Assembly: GCA_905331475.1 (NCBI GenBank) | Contig: CAJNYU010000502.1 | Span: forward strand, 124,001 to 188,000 | DNA from: Rotaria socialis | Lineage: Eukaryota > Rotifera > Eurotatoria > Philodinida > Philodinidae | Reading direction: 5' to 3' | DNA: 64,000 nucleotides | Part shown: one piece after another, positions 24,239 through 39,200 of the stretch | Position numbering within the stretch: the stretch's first letter is position 1 | Layout: each line of letters starts with the position of its first letter | Program-made: the position numbers and the translations under genes | Notes under the pieces: generated by a model | Told to the model about the DNA's origin: nothing | Database searches by the model: none | What the model saw: only the letters and a program-made list of their open reading frames with translations

Positions 24239-26460
24239 TATTTTAAGTCAAAGAGTAACAATAATGATTATCTTCGGATAATCTAAAATGAATGAAAATA
24301 GTAATTATGTTGTCGATGGAAAATGGTGATTCATGATACAATAGTACGTGAGACATCAGCTGCTGTACTGGATACGTCACCATCTTGAATTTGTATGATC
24401 GAATGACTTCTAGTGAATCGTTTTACACTTTATTCAACCAACGACATCTATTTACTCATATTAATTGTCTTGATTTATTTACGTATGTATAAATTATAAA
24501 ATCAAATATCAAGTATACGTTCACGTTAGTTTTACACGTTGAATAAATCACCTAAATACGGGTCATCTACTGAGAAACTAACGCCAGTTAAATTTCGTTC
24601 AAGTCAGAACCCGAAGTTTTACTGTAAATTTTAATGTAAAATTAAATTTTTTTCATTCTTGAAGATGATACTTGCAGAAGTCTGACAACCAATAATTCAC
24701 ATGCAATAAAAAAAAGAGATTTTTTCATTATTGCAAATAAAAATATACAATAAATATTATATATTTATGATAATTTATAGTCCATCAAGCTCGTATGATT
24801 CATCTGTCATAGAGTGCCATACTATTTTGTTAAAGAATCCTTAAGACGACATCCTCAGTACGTTAATTATCGAATCTGATTATCACTAATAATACGAAGA
24901 ATAGTTCGTGCAAAAGGTAATTGAATTGACAACGATAGATGTAGCCATATATTTTATTATATTCCTTAGTTAAATGCTTTTCCAAGGAATACAGGACTTT
25001 GACAATAATCCTGGATAAGATCTATAAAAAAAATGTAAGGTAATAGTCGCTATTGAAACCTTAAACCGTGTGTAAATATTCCTATTCATATTTGTTAGCA
25101 TAGTAACGAAAGAGAAATAAAATAAGTATGAAAAATAGCATATTATAAGGCATATATATCTAATGATTAATCCATGAATAAAGAGGCTAAAAAAATACAT
25201 TCAAAGGAGAATTAGAGAGAAATATACATTATTACGTATCATACTGAATGGTTTCTGATGTACTGCATTGCATTTTAATATGAATAAGAATAAAAAGAGC
25301 TCGAGAAAATAGATAACTGAGATGACAATTATATTTTTATAGCTACATCTCAGCTGCATAGGGATTCATTGTATACGTGGCAAAAATAATGCGATAGGCG
25401 ATAGTTAGGTTGCATAGGTTTTAAGTAGAAGTAAATATTCATTTGTTACGGATGATTCTCATGAGATTAATCCATCTCTTTTGTATTTTTTTTCATAACT
25501 TACAATCTTAGATGATTCAAATAAACTGGATATTTAATAATTATATATTTATTGTTATGGTATTTTTATTGTTCGATGTGGAACGTAAAATGCATATCTG
25601 ATAGGTAACCGTGCAATCGATAGAAGCTAGCAATGGAATCATTACTTGCTATACATTTTGAATCCTTTCATCTACTAGGAAATTTTCAGTTTTTTAAATT
25701 CTTCAACAAAAACCTGCAAATTTAATCAAAAGTCGAGGTAATAACCATTGTATGAATACAAACAGCTCAATTCCTATGCAAGACACTCCATTTGGATAGT
25801 TCCAATGAATTAAAGAGTCCTTTTTTGCAATTGATAAAATTGAAATGATATGTAATTCATAATTACTATTTTTAATGATCTCTTATTTTATTCCTCAATT
25901 TAAAAGTCATAATATTTGTTTAATTTTTCTCGTGTTTTTACATATTTCAGATAGATGATTTAGGTCAGAATTTGAATAGATATGTAGTTCCAGCGATAGG
26001 CTCTGAAAGTTTTTCTCATCTTTGTACTACTATTTGATTTCAAGGCAATCTGTGAATATTTTTTTTCTTATTTTCTGTATTTATGAAAAATTGATGTGTT
26101 TTTTTTCATGAGTCAATGTTCTACGGGAAATATGATTACGAAATATGCCCACATCTATATTTGAATTCAGATGATAGTACATTTCGGTGCTAAACATTCT
26201 AGTCAATGATCAAATCCAATAATTTTAATTTATGTATGGAGGGTCTTGTTGGTTTATCAAAAATTTGCTTGTTCTCTATTTGAACTGATTCATTTTGCCC
26301 ACAAGCGTTTGTATTTCCCCGTATATGGATTTGTTTTCTTTGAGGCATGTCATGTTTGTTTGGCGCTCTTGAAATTATTTTGATTGTTATATTATTAATG
26401 AAAAAGCATTAAATAATAACCATTAACATTTACTTGAGTTAAAATTAAATTAGTAAGAAA
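24239..26460. other. Intergenic between divergent Rab2 and ARMC4-like genes
   Basis: About 2.2 kb, AT-rich. It must hold both promoters, but I can point to no specific element. Short open frames near 24970 and 26395 look like shadows or chance. Confidence 0.5.
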
Positions 26461-29400
26461 ATGGAACCGATAATTAATGATAGTAAAAATCAAACCGATG
26501 GTGAAAAACGTTACATTGAACGACGTAGCAATGCTAGACATCATAACGAGACTGATATTGATGATGGTGCTACATGGAGTATTAGTAGTAATGAAGGTAT
26601 GAGTCGATCTAGCCACGATGATGGACACAGTTTTCAAAGTAAGAGTAGTTATATTTTTTTATTTAAAAGAAATTTTCAAGATAAAAATTATCGAGCTTAT
26701 CAATAATTTTTTCTTTTTCACTTACATCCAGAGATTAAGTTTTAAAAGGCTAAATTACTTTAATATACATTTAATCATCTAAAATACGAATATATTGTTA
26801 AGACAATGAAGATTTTCTAAGCTAAAATAGATGTTTCAACTCATTCCGACGATCAAAAATTTACAGAAATCGATAAACTCTCTCGGTAAAAATTCATTTG
26901 AATGTATCAAATGTATATGTTTGAAATGATCTAGTAACAATACAAGTTATCATGAATATCTAGAATTAGTTAATTCTCTGATAAAAAATAGTAATACACA
27001 AGAATATTTCTACGATGGTGTTGAAGAAATCTTGTCGATTTCTGATAGTGAACAAACTATGATAAGTAATGAAGACGATGAACGTTTATTTAATGATGAA
27101 GAGCGAATATCATTTACTCGTGAACAACTTGTTGAATATCAACAATTAACTAAATTACTTCGTTTCATTAAAGTCTATTGAAAGAAAAAAAAACATTTAT
27201 TTTATAATTATAAAAAATATTAATCTAGAATGGTGGTCGATGTACAACTATTTTATCATTAGCATTATTACATGATCATAATTTACAGGATCGAAGTGCA
27301 TTTTCGGCATTCAAAGATTCATCAACAATGAGTATTTTGCTTAATTTTATTGAAATGTACGATCGAGATCTTAAAGTAAACAAAACAAGAAAATAGAATA
27401 AAAGAATAAGAATAAGTAGCTATTTTCTTCTTTGTTTCTAGTTAAATGCTCTATATGTTCTTGAAGATGCATGTCACAATTCTTCATTTGCTTATGAAAT
27501 ATTTCGTTTAGGTGGAATAATAACAATTATAAATAGTATGTGTTTAGACCATATCGGTATACAAGAAAGTTGTTCAATTTTACTGAAACTTCTTTTATTT
27601 CGTCGAGCAAGAAGGGTTATAAGACGTTTTGGTGGAATCAGTAAATTAGTAATTAGAAATCTACAGAAAACTATTTAAGAGGATTCTTTTTTTTATCGAG
27701 ATAACTTTACTAGATGAATTAAGTGAAAATTTAGTTGAAAATAATCAAGCAATCTTACATATATTTCAAGTGTTTTTATTATCATGTAAATCAGAAAAGA
27801 ATAAGTATGTTTGTATTCGATATGGAATCGGAAAAATTCTACCAAACATTATTTTAAATATTTCAAATGAATCCTCAACATCAATTATTTCCTTATTTGA
27901 AATTCTTCTTCAAATAGTAAGATGTTTTTATTGATTCGTAGAAATAGATGTGAAGAAATCTTGCTTTTTCAAATTTCTAAGAATATATTTCTATAAGTCC
28001 GAATGAAAGCCTTCAATTCTGTTTTTAAAATGAGTTTCAATATTTTATAATAGAACTCAGTTGAATAAATTTTGAGATATTTTTTGAATATCTATCAACT
28101 GTATTTGCCTTTTCCTACAGTACCATGATAAACCTTTTGTTATCGGTTAATGTTTACATCAAGAAAATGTCTCCATAAATTATGCAGATGTACGAAAAAA
28201 TGGTCCGTTTAACATTTTCTTTGACTAGATTCATTGCTATAGAATAAATTGACATACGAAATCACTTTTAACTGTATTTGAAATGTGTATTAAATGCTAC
28301 GTTCATCCTAAATGGATTTTGTCTTTTGTACATGGTTAAACGATTTCAGGCCAAACAGTACATGAATTTCTGTCTTTTAAGTTAGATTCTTCATAAGATT
28401 TCTTTCTTCTACAAAAATGATTTAACTATGAGTACAAATAAATACATCGACTCTTTTTTTATGAAGTTCATAGCCAATTATAACATTTCAACCAATTAGT
28501 TTGTTAGTAAAACGTGCTATTTACCACATAGCTCTGACAGCATGAAATAATTACATGGAAAAAATGATATAATAGAATGAATTTACTAAAATAATTCGAT
28601 GGACTCTCTTTCAATCAGAATTGACTTTGAAAAAGTACTATGAAGAACTACTCAATTTATAAACATCTTCTGATGTTTGAAACTGAACATGCTAACATTC
28701 ATATATCTGAATATCCTCGAGAAGAACTTATACCACTTCGAATCGATTTCAATCATTTTCTTTAGTTACCCAAGCACGTCTACGATAGCTTAATCGTATT
28801 TAAATATGTTGCTATCAACACAGCAGCTTATAGTTTTGGAAATGCACCCTAAACATGATCAGAAAATACATAAAGGGATGACTAGACGATCTGAAGTAAT
28901 CTAAATATTGTAGGATTTATTTTCCAAAAATACTAATTGAATTTATCATAAGTTTAAACAAAAACTGATACTGTGAGATACTTTGTCTTTGTTAGTGTCA
29001 TATATTGAGTGCTATCCTAATAAAGAGACAGAGAGATACATAGGAATCTATCAACATCGAATTGATCGGGTTTGAGTCACTATTAGTTGCACTCTATCAT
29101 AAAAAAAAACAGTTTTATTCACTATTTGGATAACATCTATAAAGCTAATGCAAAGATCGAGTCCGAAACTTACTAAATCCGAGGTCGGTAACAAAATATC
29201 CTTATATTAAACGAATATTTTTCGATGACTAAACATAACGGGTTCCTCTCTCCTATGAAAACAATACAGATGTCTACTAGTCTACAAAGTCGTCCACGAG
29301 GAGTAAATGTATGCTGCATGTTTTTCAATACTAGTTTGATAATACACTATCTACTTGAATTTGGAGCCACAAGTAGTACGAAGATTTGAAATGCATTTAA

Positions 29401-31801
29401 CGTATCCTATGTGTGCACTTCAGACATTTTCTGAATATCAGAAATTAAATGAAGATCCATTTTTTGGATATTGATAACTTAAATTTACTTTAAATGGATA
29501 TTTTTTTGTTATTAAAAAAATACATTGAAAGTATTCATTCGAAAATCTTGAATTCATCTCAAGTTTTGAAAAAAAGAGAAATTTTTTCTTCGTAGCCCAT
29601 ATTTCGTTTACAAATGATTGACAAAAATATAATAATATCTTTAATAAATTTAATTGATTTAACAAATATTGAATTCAATCGTGTCATATGTGAATCTCTT
29701 TATTATCTATCACTTGATTTGAATCTATTACAATTTATTTATCAATATGGTTTTAAAAAATTAAAAAAATTATTAGAACATACTCAAGACCCATCAATAT
29801 TTTGTTCAATAATAAATATTTTAACAGAATTTATTCGCAATAATGAAAATATATCAAATGATATTATATTGAATATGATCAATTTTTTGAAAAATTCTTC
29901 ATATTTTCTATACTTATCACGTATTATCAAATCATTAAGGGAATTAACAAAGATCCCTCAAACCATTGAATTGTTTAAGCAAGAAGAAATTTTCTCACAG
30001 TTTATTTTGTGTTTAAAAAATGAAAATAATCCGGACATTAAATTGAATATTTTATTTATATTGCAAAAGTGTGGAAACGACAACGAAGCATCAAAGTAGG
30101 TTTCGATCGAGAAAGTAAGTGAAATTTCATAGGTTTTATCTATTAATCGAAAGCTTTACAAAACTTTCAAGCGCATAGAATGTGAAAACATAAAAGAATA
30201 TTTTTTCGTTTCTGTTTGCAATGTCCTTTGGCTTCGTTCACAGTTTTTTTTACATTTCTTAATTAGTAAAATGAATATGCAACTGTATGTATTTATGATA
30301 TTTATGCCTGAATAAAATATTTAGTAGTTGCAAATAATCTAAAAATCATACAGATCGATGAGGACAGAAAATAGAAGAAGAAAGATAACAGTAAATAACG
30401 AAATCATAAAACTAGTTTTGGATCTCATCTAACAAAGACGAGCAGCTTTGTTGTGACTCTGAGTATCATTTCAATTATACAAATCTTTAATTAATACCAT
30501 ATTAATTAGTTAAAAAATATAGAAGAAAAAAGTATCTAATCAAATTTTAGAAAAAAAAGTAAGGCATTCATGTGTACAATCTTTGATTACAAATAGTGAG
30601 GCAGAGTAAAAACAAAGACAATTCTAGAACAGCGAAGAAATACATTACTCAGTTACTTTTGATATTATCAGTTACAAATGAGACAAAGCTTTACGAAGAA
30701 GAAAAGAATATATAAGAGATTGAAAATAGTAACATATTTTCCAATATGAGTAAGCATGAAGAAGTAGATGACAATATTGATGCTAGTATTTCTTCGTATC
30801 TATGTAAATAAATGGTAAAGAGCAGTATTGATCTATTAAGTGAATTTCGCAATAGAATTTCTACAATATAGTATTACTACTGTTGTGCTCTTCATTGTGT
30901 TAATAATTGACAAAAGAAACCATTTCAAATTTGTTTTTCTTTAAATTAAAGAATGATTATTGATAATGATGGTTTACAAGAACTATGGACATTATTTAAA
31001 TTAGCTTCATCATCTGTTAAAATAGCTGCAGGCTGGGCAATTAGAAATTGTCTGGCATCGGTTGAAGTATGCTCAGTCATTTTATGTAATTTAGACAGTG
31101 TTTATTTGTTCTATTTTGAGAATCATGGTGAATTAATACGTTCATTTGATGGCGTTTTTTATTTAATTTTAAACATGTTGTCAACTGAAAATATTGATGT
31201 GCTTGCAGTTACTCTAGCCATTATTGCTGAAATTGTTAAAGACGAATATAATCTAAAAATTCTAACCGATCTTGGAATTGTTTCGAAGATTTCGCAATTA
31301 AATTATCTAGTTTGCTTCATATAGTTAATTATTTTGATTGAAATGAAATGATACTTTTCTTTTCTTTTTATAAAACAGGATTGTGCTCAATTGAGGAAAC
31401 CATTCTGTGATGCTCTAGCTAATCTATCAGATTTACCAAAAAATCAAGAACAATTAGGTAATCGACGTATTGCGATAGCGTTGAAACATTATTTACAAGA
31501 ACAAGATCCAGAACTTAATAAACCATTAACTAAAGTGATTTATGATCTTTCTCGTGTTCCATCAAATTGTGGTATTTTACATGATGTTGGAATAGCACCG
31601 GTAATTAAATATGTTATTCAATAAAAATGTCAAAATCATGATTCATTCTATGTCTAGAATTTGCTTAAATTGATCGGTGATGATGATCTGATTGTTCAAG
31701 AAAAAGCAGCTAATGCAATAAGAAATATGCGTCGATTACAAAATGTGAATAGAGAAATAGAACAAAATTTTGTGAAGAATGTTTCTCAAAGTAATATTTA
31801 G
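26461..31801 (+). CDS. ODAD2: Armadillo-repeat protein, ARMC4/ODAD2-like (outer dynein arm docking)
   Basis: Ten exons: 26461-26638, 26831-26885, 26935-27172, 27229-27375, 27442-27648, 27701-27916, 29596-30095, 30952-31309, 31379-31600, 31658-31801. They total 2,265 nt (754 aa) with agreeing phases. Resemblance to ARMC4 is strongest at NGGRCTTILSLALLHDHNLQ, LLFRRARRVIRRFGGISKL, MIIDNDGLQELWTLFK, GELIRSFDGV, VPSNCGILHDVG and the terminal AANAIRNMRRL. ARMC4 is needed to dock outer dynein arms in motile cilia, which fits a ciliated animal such as a rotifer. The N-terminus (residues 1-70) is acidic/Ser-rich, and the protein is shorter than vertebrate ARMC4 (about 1,040 aa). Two donors are atypical (GTCTAT at 27173 and GTTTGC at 31310). 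Introns 6 (1.7 kb) and 7 (0.9 kb) are long for this genome. The arm repeats are quite divergent, so a paralogue or fast-evolving copy is possible. Confidence 0.82.
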
Positions 31802-33267
31802 CAATTTAATACTGAAAAACGTCTTTTTTCACACAAAAACCTACTTTTAGATCCAATACAAAAGACAACAGATAAACGAGTCAAATGTTTTTCTCTAAAT
31901 TGATATCAACGATCCACTGATAAGATTTGGTAGAGTTATGTACAAAAACTAAACAACAGCAAGTCGTTGTCTAATTGACCGTACGTTCATGATTGCCCAA
32001 CTCTTGAATAGAACAAACTATATTGTATTTTTTGTATCCGCCTCAAACAAAAAATGTGTGCAGAGAAATGCATGACTGTCATAGCTGCTGTAGAATATAG
32101 ATTTCCTTTGTTTATTTTCACAGAAGGAGATAGGAACGAATTCGAGCGCAATTGTTGATATTCTCAATGAGTTATGATGGTTCTGCTGAGGGTTCTTCAA
32201 TAATGTATAATCTCATTCTTTATAATTCCTGAATACGGCGTGACTTTCAATATATTTTCAAAACTTATGACAAATATTCAATCATTGGCCAATATGAGTT
32301 TTTTCATGAAACTTTTGTATACACCAAAGTAATTATCTAAAACATCATCAAGTATTGCATCTATTGTTTAACCCTTTCCGGCCCGGTGTTGCCATATGGC
32401 AACATTTTCCTCTAGTGGNGATGGGGGGGGTACGGCAATTTCCAAACAGTGGGCCGGAAAGGGTTAAGCAATTTATTTCTTGGCTAATTTGAAAGAAAAA
32501 TTACAGAACGTGGCAGAGTCAGAGTTGCAATTATTATTTCCTTTGGATATTAGGTATTCTATATATATATATATATATACGGATGTTCTGAATCATGGTC
32601 GATATAACAACACTTTCTTCCAGAATATTAAAAGGATTTTTTGAAAATTAATGCATGGTGACAACTATAAACAAGTGAAATGATGTGAGCTGAAAGCATA
32701 TTAAACCATTTCCATCCTTTTCCAAAACTGGCGCTAGAATAAATCTGAATAATTGGAAATAGAAAATATCATGATGAAAACCATGCATAATCGGTTCTTA
32801 TCTACCATCTTTGAAAAACGTTTCTCTATCCACTCCTACTTAGAATTTTAGCAAGATGAATACGTATCTAAAACATTTTTCCGATGTTGATAACAATGAC
32901 GAATATTATGTAATTACATTCAATAAACTGTTTTTGATTTTTTTTCCGTTCCACCGCAAGAGAAAAATATCCACATAAAAACGTAATTTATTGCAACAGA
33001 CTTCAGATAGATCATACAATGAAAGGCGTTCGCATCCTAATGAGTAGATTGCTAAAGGAAGATTTTTATTCATACGAAAATCAACTAATATTATACATAA
33101 TTCATGCAGAACAGCTACCCGACAAAAATTAATAACTACTACGATCGTTTTTTTTCATTTTTATTACACGAATTACAGATAGAAAAATACGGGTGCTGCC
33201 TCACAAATCGATCATGTTTATGAATACAATTTACATTTAAAGAAAGAACTAGAAAAAACCTTTTCTT
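31802..33267. other. Convergent intergenic region with one MITE
   Basis: Lies between the 3' ends of the ARMC4-like (+) and BAIAP3-like (-) genes. AT-rich. It contains a TA microsatellite (about 32555-32580) and the TTAA-flanked MITE described separately. No exon supported. Confidence 0.6.
32372..32463. mobile_element. 92-bp piggyBac-type MITE (TTAA target)
   Basis: The inverted termini CCCTTTCCGGCCC and GGGCCGGAAAGGG are flanked on both sides by TTAA (32368-32371 and 32464-32467), the signature target of piggyBac elements. The interior includes a small palindrome (GTTGCCATATGGCAAC), an ambiguous base at 32419 and a short G run. It is non-coding and much more GC-rich than its surroundings. 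Confidence 0.82.
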
Positions 33268-36200
33268 TTATTGACTTTCTGCTTCGCGTCTCTGTCGAAC
33301 GAATTCCATAGCCGTTCTGTCTGATGCACGTACTTCTAATATGTCAACAATACGACTTCGCAAAACTAAAAGAAAAAAACAAATTAATTTGAATCCAGTT
33401 CAACTTTTGTTTTTTATCTCCAACCTTTTGGATGTGTAAGTGTAAGTTCAACTTTTTTCAATTCATCCAAAAGTCGACTATCATTTGTTGAATCATTAGG
33501 AATACCAGGTAATTTCGATATTTCAAGAAAAGCTTCTCCTTCGAAGTCATTTGACCACATTAAATCATGATCCATCACAATGAAATGTATGAAACCACTG
33601 GATAAAGTACATTCTTTTTCTGTCAAACGACTAAAAGACAGGAGAAAAAATTATATTTCTTTTGTTGAATTCTTTTTTCGTTTCCCTACAATTCAAATTT
33701 TTCATTAAATGATGGATTTAAAGACTTTTTTATAATAGATGTTTGTTGTTTTTCAATATGTGGATAGAGAAATTTGGGACATAATTGAATTTCAACATAT
33801 GGATCACTATGATGAAGAGGATACCGTTTGGTTTATTTTCCAATTAAAAATTTTCATTCATACCTTAAGCCATTTGAATCACAAGGTTTTAGATTTTTGC
33901 ATGATATAACTAAAGAGATAGAAGTTTTTTCAAAATCTTATAATCAAAATATAAGACTTACTTTCAACATAGAGTGTTTCTTCTTTTAAATGATAATATG
34001 CACGACAATATAGTTTTCCTAAATCTGATGTAGATGAAGATTGATTTATGATACTTGAACGTTCTTGTTCTTGTAGTTTTTCCTCGAAACAAAAAATAAA
34101 CGAATATAAAGCTAAGAGCAAACAACTGACGCACTTGATAATATAGTTTAATTAATGAATGTGTATCCATTGAATAATATTTTATTAATTTTCTTAATAA
34201 CTAAAATATAAAAATAACGCCTGTGATTATTGCGTATGTCCATAATCTTATACTTTACTTTATATTTTTCAGTTTTCAGTACTTCTTTTGCTAAATTTTG
34301 TTCATCAGAATGAAAGTAATCAACTAATGAATCTAAAGCTTTCATTAATCTTGCATAAGATGAGTTTGTTCTCTAGATTTTATTGGAAATAAGCAGCTAG
34401 AAAATCAAGTCGCAAAGACAGTAATCTACTTACTGGGTTTAATGTTTGTTCGACTTCAGATAGAAACTGATCCATTACAATAGCCCAAACAAGTTCTAAT
34501 AATCTATTAAGTGAAAATAACTTTTAAAAATGCATGTAAATTGACTTTGTAAAAAATGTCAACTGAAAGTATTTTCAAAAGCACATGTTAACAACGAATT
34601 AACTGCAGCAATTCGTAGTGTGCTTTAAAATCTGTAAGACCTACTAATAAAATTCGATAAAATAAGAAAAGACATGATTTTTATCAGATTTAAAAACCTA
34701 TTATGATGAATATTTTTCATAATCTCGAATTCAGAGCTACGTTAGACTCTTGAAAATGCGGTATGATACGAAAATGAATCAATTTTTATCAACATCATTA
34801 CCAGCGTAACAAGGTATTTTATTTGTGACTTAGACAAGTCCATGAATTCGGAAGTCTGAACAATTGTGGTAAAATAACATTAGCCTAGTTTTACGAAAAC
34901 TAAAACAGTATATTAGCGATCTGTCTATCACTTTTAATCATCGTATCAGATATATTTTGTTTGAATAGAGAAGATAGTCAACCATGAGATAGATAAAAAC
35001 AAATAATAATGATTAATTTTGTGATATATAATCGAAAAAGCCTGTAACTAAAATCATTTCATACTTCGTAGACTAGACACAAATGAAAGAACACTTAATT
35101 TCAACAGTTCAAAGATTTTTGTATAGATGCCATGGCACTTTATTATATGTCGGATGACTTTGTAATCGTAAGTTTGTGAGAATCTTAATCTCCATCAGTT
35201 GATGGAATCTCGTCATAATTTTTCCTATACTGAAGTGTTTGAAAGCTCATCAAAAAAGCTAAGATGGTTACTTTTAAAAAAAATTGCAGTCGTCTAGATG
35301 CGACTCGATAAAAATGAGTTTCAAGGTACTTAAGTTTTTGCAAATGCATTCATTGACTTATAATATTCAACAAAATGTTGAACATCAAATCAAAATCGAT
35401 AGATTGATGCGTGCAGTTTTTGAAGGAAAAAGATTTGAACATAAAAATGTCGCTCTAGTTTCATAAGAAGTTCGTCTTCTTCCATTGAAGTTTTTCTATA
35501 TTTCAAAAGAGTTACCTTAAGCTATTAGAATAGCTTTACTTTAGACATGAAAAGAAATATTATAACAAAGTTAGAAAACTTTTCGTTTACTTTGATGTTT
35601 CGAATATCTATTTTTTCATTGTGACTTACGTTACCTTGTAAAATTTTGTCTTATTAACAAATCTTTACATGATAAAACTCGAACATCAATAAATGTAATC
35701 AGTGGTTGAACAGTATCTTGAAGTAAAACAAGTTCTGGTGCTTCGATAATATGAAATGTATATTGTTTTAATTCGACTTCCATCATAGTAGCAAGTTTAC
35801 TCAAGATTTGATAAATTCTCTCGATTATTTCTTGACTGCAACATGCAACCGTTGTCTCAATCTTTTTTCTATATTCGCCCACAACAGCGATGGGATGGAA
35901 TTTTTCAGCTGCTACTAATAATTTATCATAAGACAATTCAATGGGTAAAGTTTTGAAGGATTCTCTTATACGTTCAATATCATTGACAGCTAAAGAAACC
36001 TAAAATTAAAAAAAGATTAGAAATTATTTTATTTTAAAGATGAAAGAAAAATGAATTTTACTTCTTGTGTAAAGCAAGCTACATCATTCGCTTCACATAT
36101 TTTTCTTGTATTCAGTTTCGCTTCAACTAATGTTGCATATAAACGTGCGGCATTTGCCATATCTTCAGTTATTTTTATTAGATACGTAATTGAACTAATC

Positions 36201-39200
36201 ATATCCGGCCATGCTAAATTTACAAACTTTGTTACATTTAAAAAGACAAGCTTTTCTTTCGATACCTAATCTTCGCCAAAACTGTGCAATTTGACTGAAA
36301 CAGTTCGATACATCTAATGATGAAGCCGTAAATTTAACATTAGATGTTGCTGTTAATACAGTTTCATATTTATCATTTTCAACTGAACGTTCAATACGAT
36401 GAAGAATTTTATTTCGAGCCACAGACAGCCATTTTTTAACAGCCGCTCCAAAATAACCATGATATTGTGAAATTTTTAGATTTGCTCGATCGCTGAACAG
36501 AAAAAAAAACGAAAAACATTTTTTTGTGGTTTTATCTTCTGAAAGTTATTAAAATTTGTTGATACAAACGTTTCATTCACATAAATTTTATACTTTGATA
36601 ATTCGTGAAGTGATAAATAAAGTTCAAACAAACATAAACTTATTTGTTCAGCTCCTGATGCAAATGCAAGAACATCAACTGAATCAGGTTCTTTGACTTC
36701 CAAGAATTTCGATGGACATTGATGAATTTGATCACCAAGCTGTTAATTAAAACAACATACTTGTGAAGTTCAACCAGCATAAGAAACCTTACTTCTTCTT
36801 CAAGAGCTTTTATGATAATGTCCATCAGCTATTTTATTTTAAAGAAAATTTAAAATATATACATGAACATATTTAAGATCATGGTATTACTTTTTCATCA
36901 ATTTTTTTAAATGTAATATTATAAAAAGACATTTTTACAGTACTAAAAGTAAAGCAGATTTCGGTGCAAAATATTTTCATTATAGAAAAAACATACGATT
37001 CAAATATTGGATTGTAATATTTAATGGATGAATGAGCTAAAAAAAGAGAAATGAAATTTTATATGTTCTTAAATATTATTTTTTCATCATTAGATATTCA
37101 AAATAAATGAAGTGTTACTGTTCTTTATCTACCATGTCTGTGTATTCAAGATGGCCGGTAATCTTACTAGTAGTTTCACCTCAATTTTATATGAATTAAA
37201 GAATATGTTGAATTTTTTATGTTGAAATTGTTTTTCAACATGATTTTATTTGTCTATAGTGCATCATCGAAAGAGTTTAAACTTTAATCTCAACTATACA
37301 GATACCGTAAACTTGATGATATGAATAATATATTTTTCTCGTTAAAATTAAATGGACAGACAACATCTGGTAGAGATCAACTTACCATCTCCAACCATAA
37401 GATAAACCAGTTCAATGGCATTTCTCAATGTATCTTCATCAGACTAATGAGAATAATTATTTTTACATTTCTATACTGATTAAAATAAAGCTTACTCTTA
37501 AGCGTGGTTTTGTTATTTGTGTAGCCATTCGATCAAACCATTCAATTGTGCTTGTCTGAATAAAACAGACAATTACAAAAAGCAGATTTTTCTTTTAAAA
37601 GCTTACTTTCATCATAGATGTTAATTCATATTGAAGACTATTTTGAAACGGACAGCAATAACGAAATACTTCCATACCATGTAATTTCGCGAGAATACTT
37701 TTATTAAAGTTAAAATAAATAAAGTAAATATATATATATCTATATATATACACATTCTTTTGAATTTACGTTAGAAGTTGTTCAAGTCGTTCCATCGAAG
37801 CTTTATTGGCAGCTGGAAAAAGTTCTCGAATTCTTGCTAATTGTTTAAAACAATCGTTTATAAATACTGTGAACGCTTCACGTAACATATCACTTTCATC
37901 TCTGCTCAATGATTTTGATTTCCATGTTTGTTCTAATTGTTCAGTAATTGATAATAATAATTTATAAGTTAATATATGTTCAGAATATTTTTGTGAATAT
38001 GCTATCCAACGACACATTGAATGTTGAATATCTGTTATACCACCTTGTATTGCATGTTGGTGTAAAATTGTTTCCGCTCCACGAGATAATTCACCTGTCC
38101 ATTGCGTTGTTTCACCCTGAAATTTAACAAAAAGAAAAGAAACTAATAGTTATTTGGATATTGATTAGATTTGAATATTTGAAAATAGTATTAAAAGTCT
38201 TATTCATTTATTTAGGTGTTATTATTCGAAAATCATGTAGAGATATGCATCTGAAGACATACTATTTCTAGGTTAAATTCAAAGGAAAAGCAATCAAACC
38301 TTGAATTGTTTTAATTCATGATCAATAAATATTTCTAAAAGTTCAACATGCTCTTTAATATCCGTCCAATTATCTTCTTCAGATATTCCACGATCCTCTC
38401 GTGTTGTTAAATTAGCTCGGATATGTATTTGACCTCGAACTTTAGAACTTTCATTTCGACCTTCCAATGAAAACCATTTATCAATTCCAGTCGAAGGAAT
38501 TTCCTAATTGAAATAAGAAAATAAGCCAAAAGAGTTTCAAAGAAAAAATTGAACTTTAAAGCATACACTTATTTTAAGATTTATTGAACCCAAAAAATCA
38601 TCAACATGTGAACCTTCAGTTAAATAATTTGTTCGTGCTGATTGTGCAATTTGTTTAAAGTAACGGTTAAGTCCTTTAAAACCTTGCACTTGATTTAATT
38701 TGGTTGCTGCTTCAAATACTGAAAATTCATCATCATGATCCCAAATATCCAAATGAAAGGTTTCGGATTTTTCGCTTTCTATACGGCTTGGAAAAAACAA
38801 AAAAGAAGACCGCAACTTTTTAGATTTTGAATCGTATTATATATTTACAAACGGAATTTTTCCATCCAAATCGGATTCAATGTTGCTGTTTTCACATCTG
38901 TTGCTTGAATATATTTTGCAGGAAGTTTATCTTTTAAAGAGGCGCTACTCTGTGAACTTGAACTAGTTGTTGAAATCGTTTTCTCACGTCCTTGTGAACG
39001 TCGATTTGTTGATTTTCGAAAACTTTTTAAACGTTTCATAAAACCAAGTTTATTATCATGTACTAAATTAGCATTAGCTCCTTCTTCATCAGACGAAACT
39101 CCACCACCATTCGGTTGTTGGAGAATAATAGAATGACGAATTTCAGGTACAATGCCCAACATACAATACGGATCAGAAAATCCTATTTTATTCAATACAA

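Noticed and set aside
36214..36265. Apparent frameshift or 22-nt mini-intron in the BAIAP3-like gene
   Set aside because: A normal 52-nt intron with donor GTATCG and acceptor TTTAG restores FWRRL-AWPDM, the sequence expected for the family, with correct phase.
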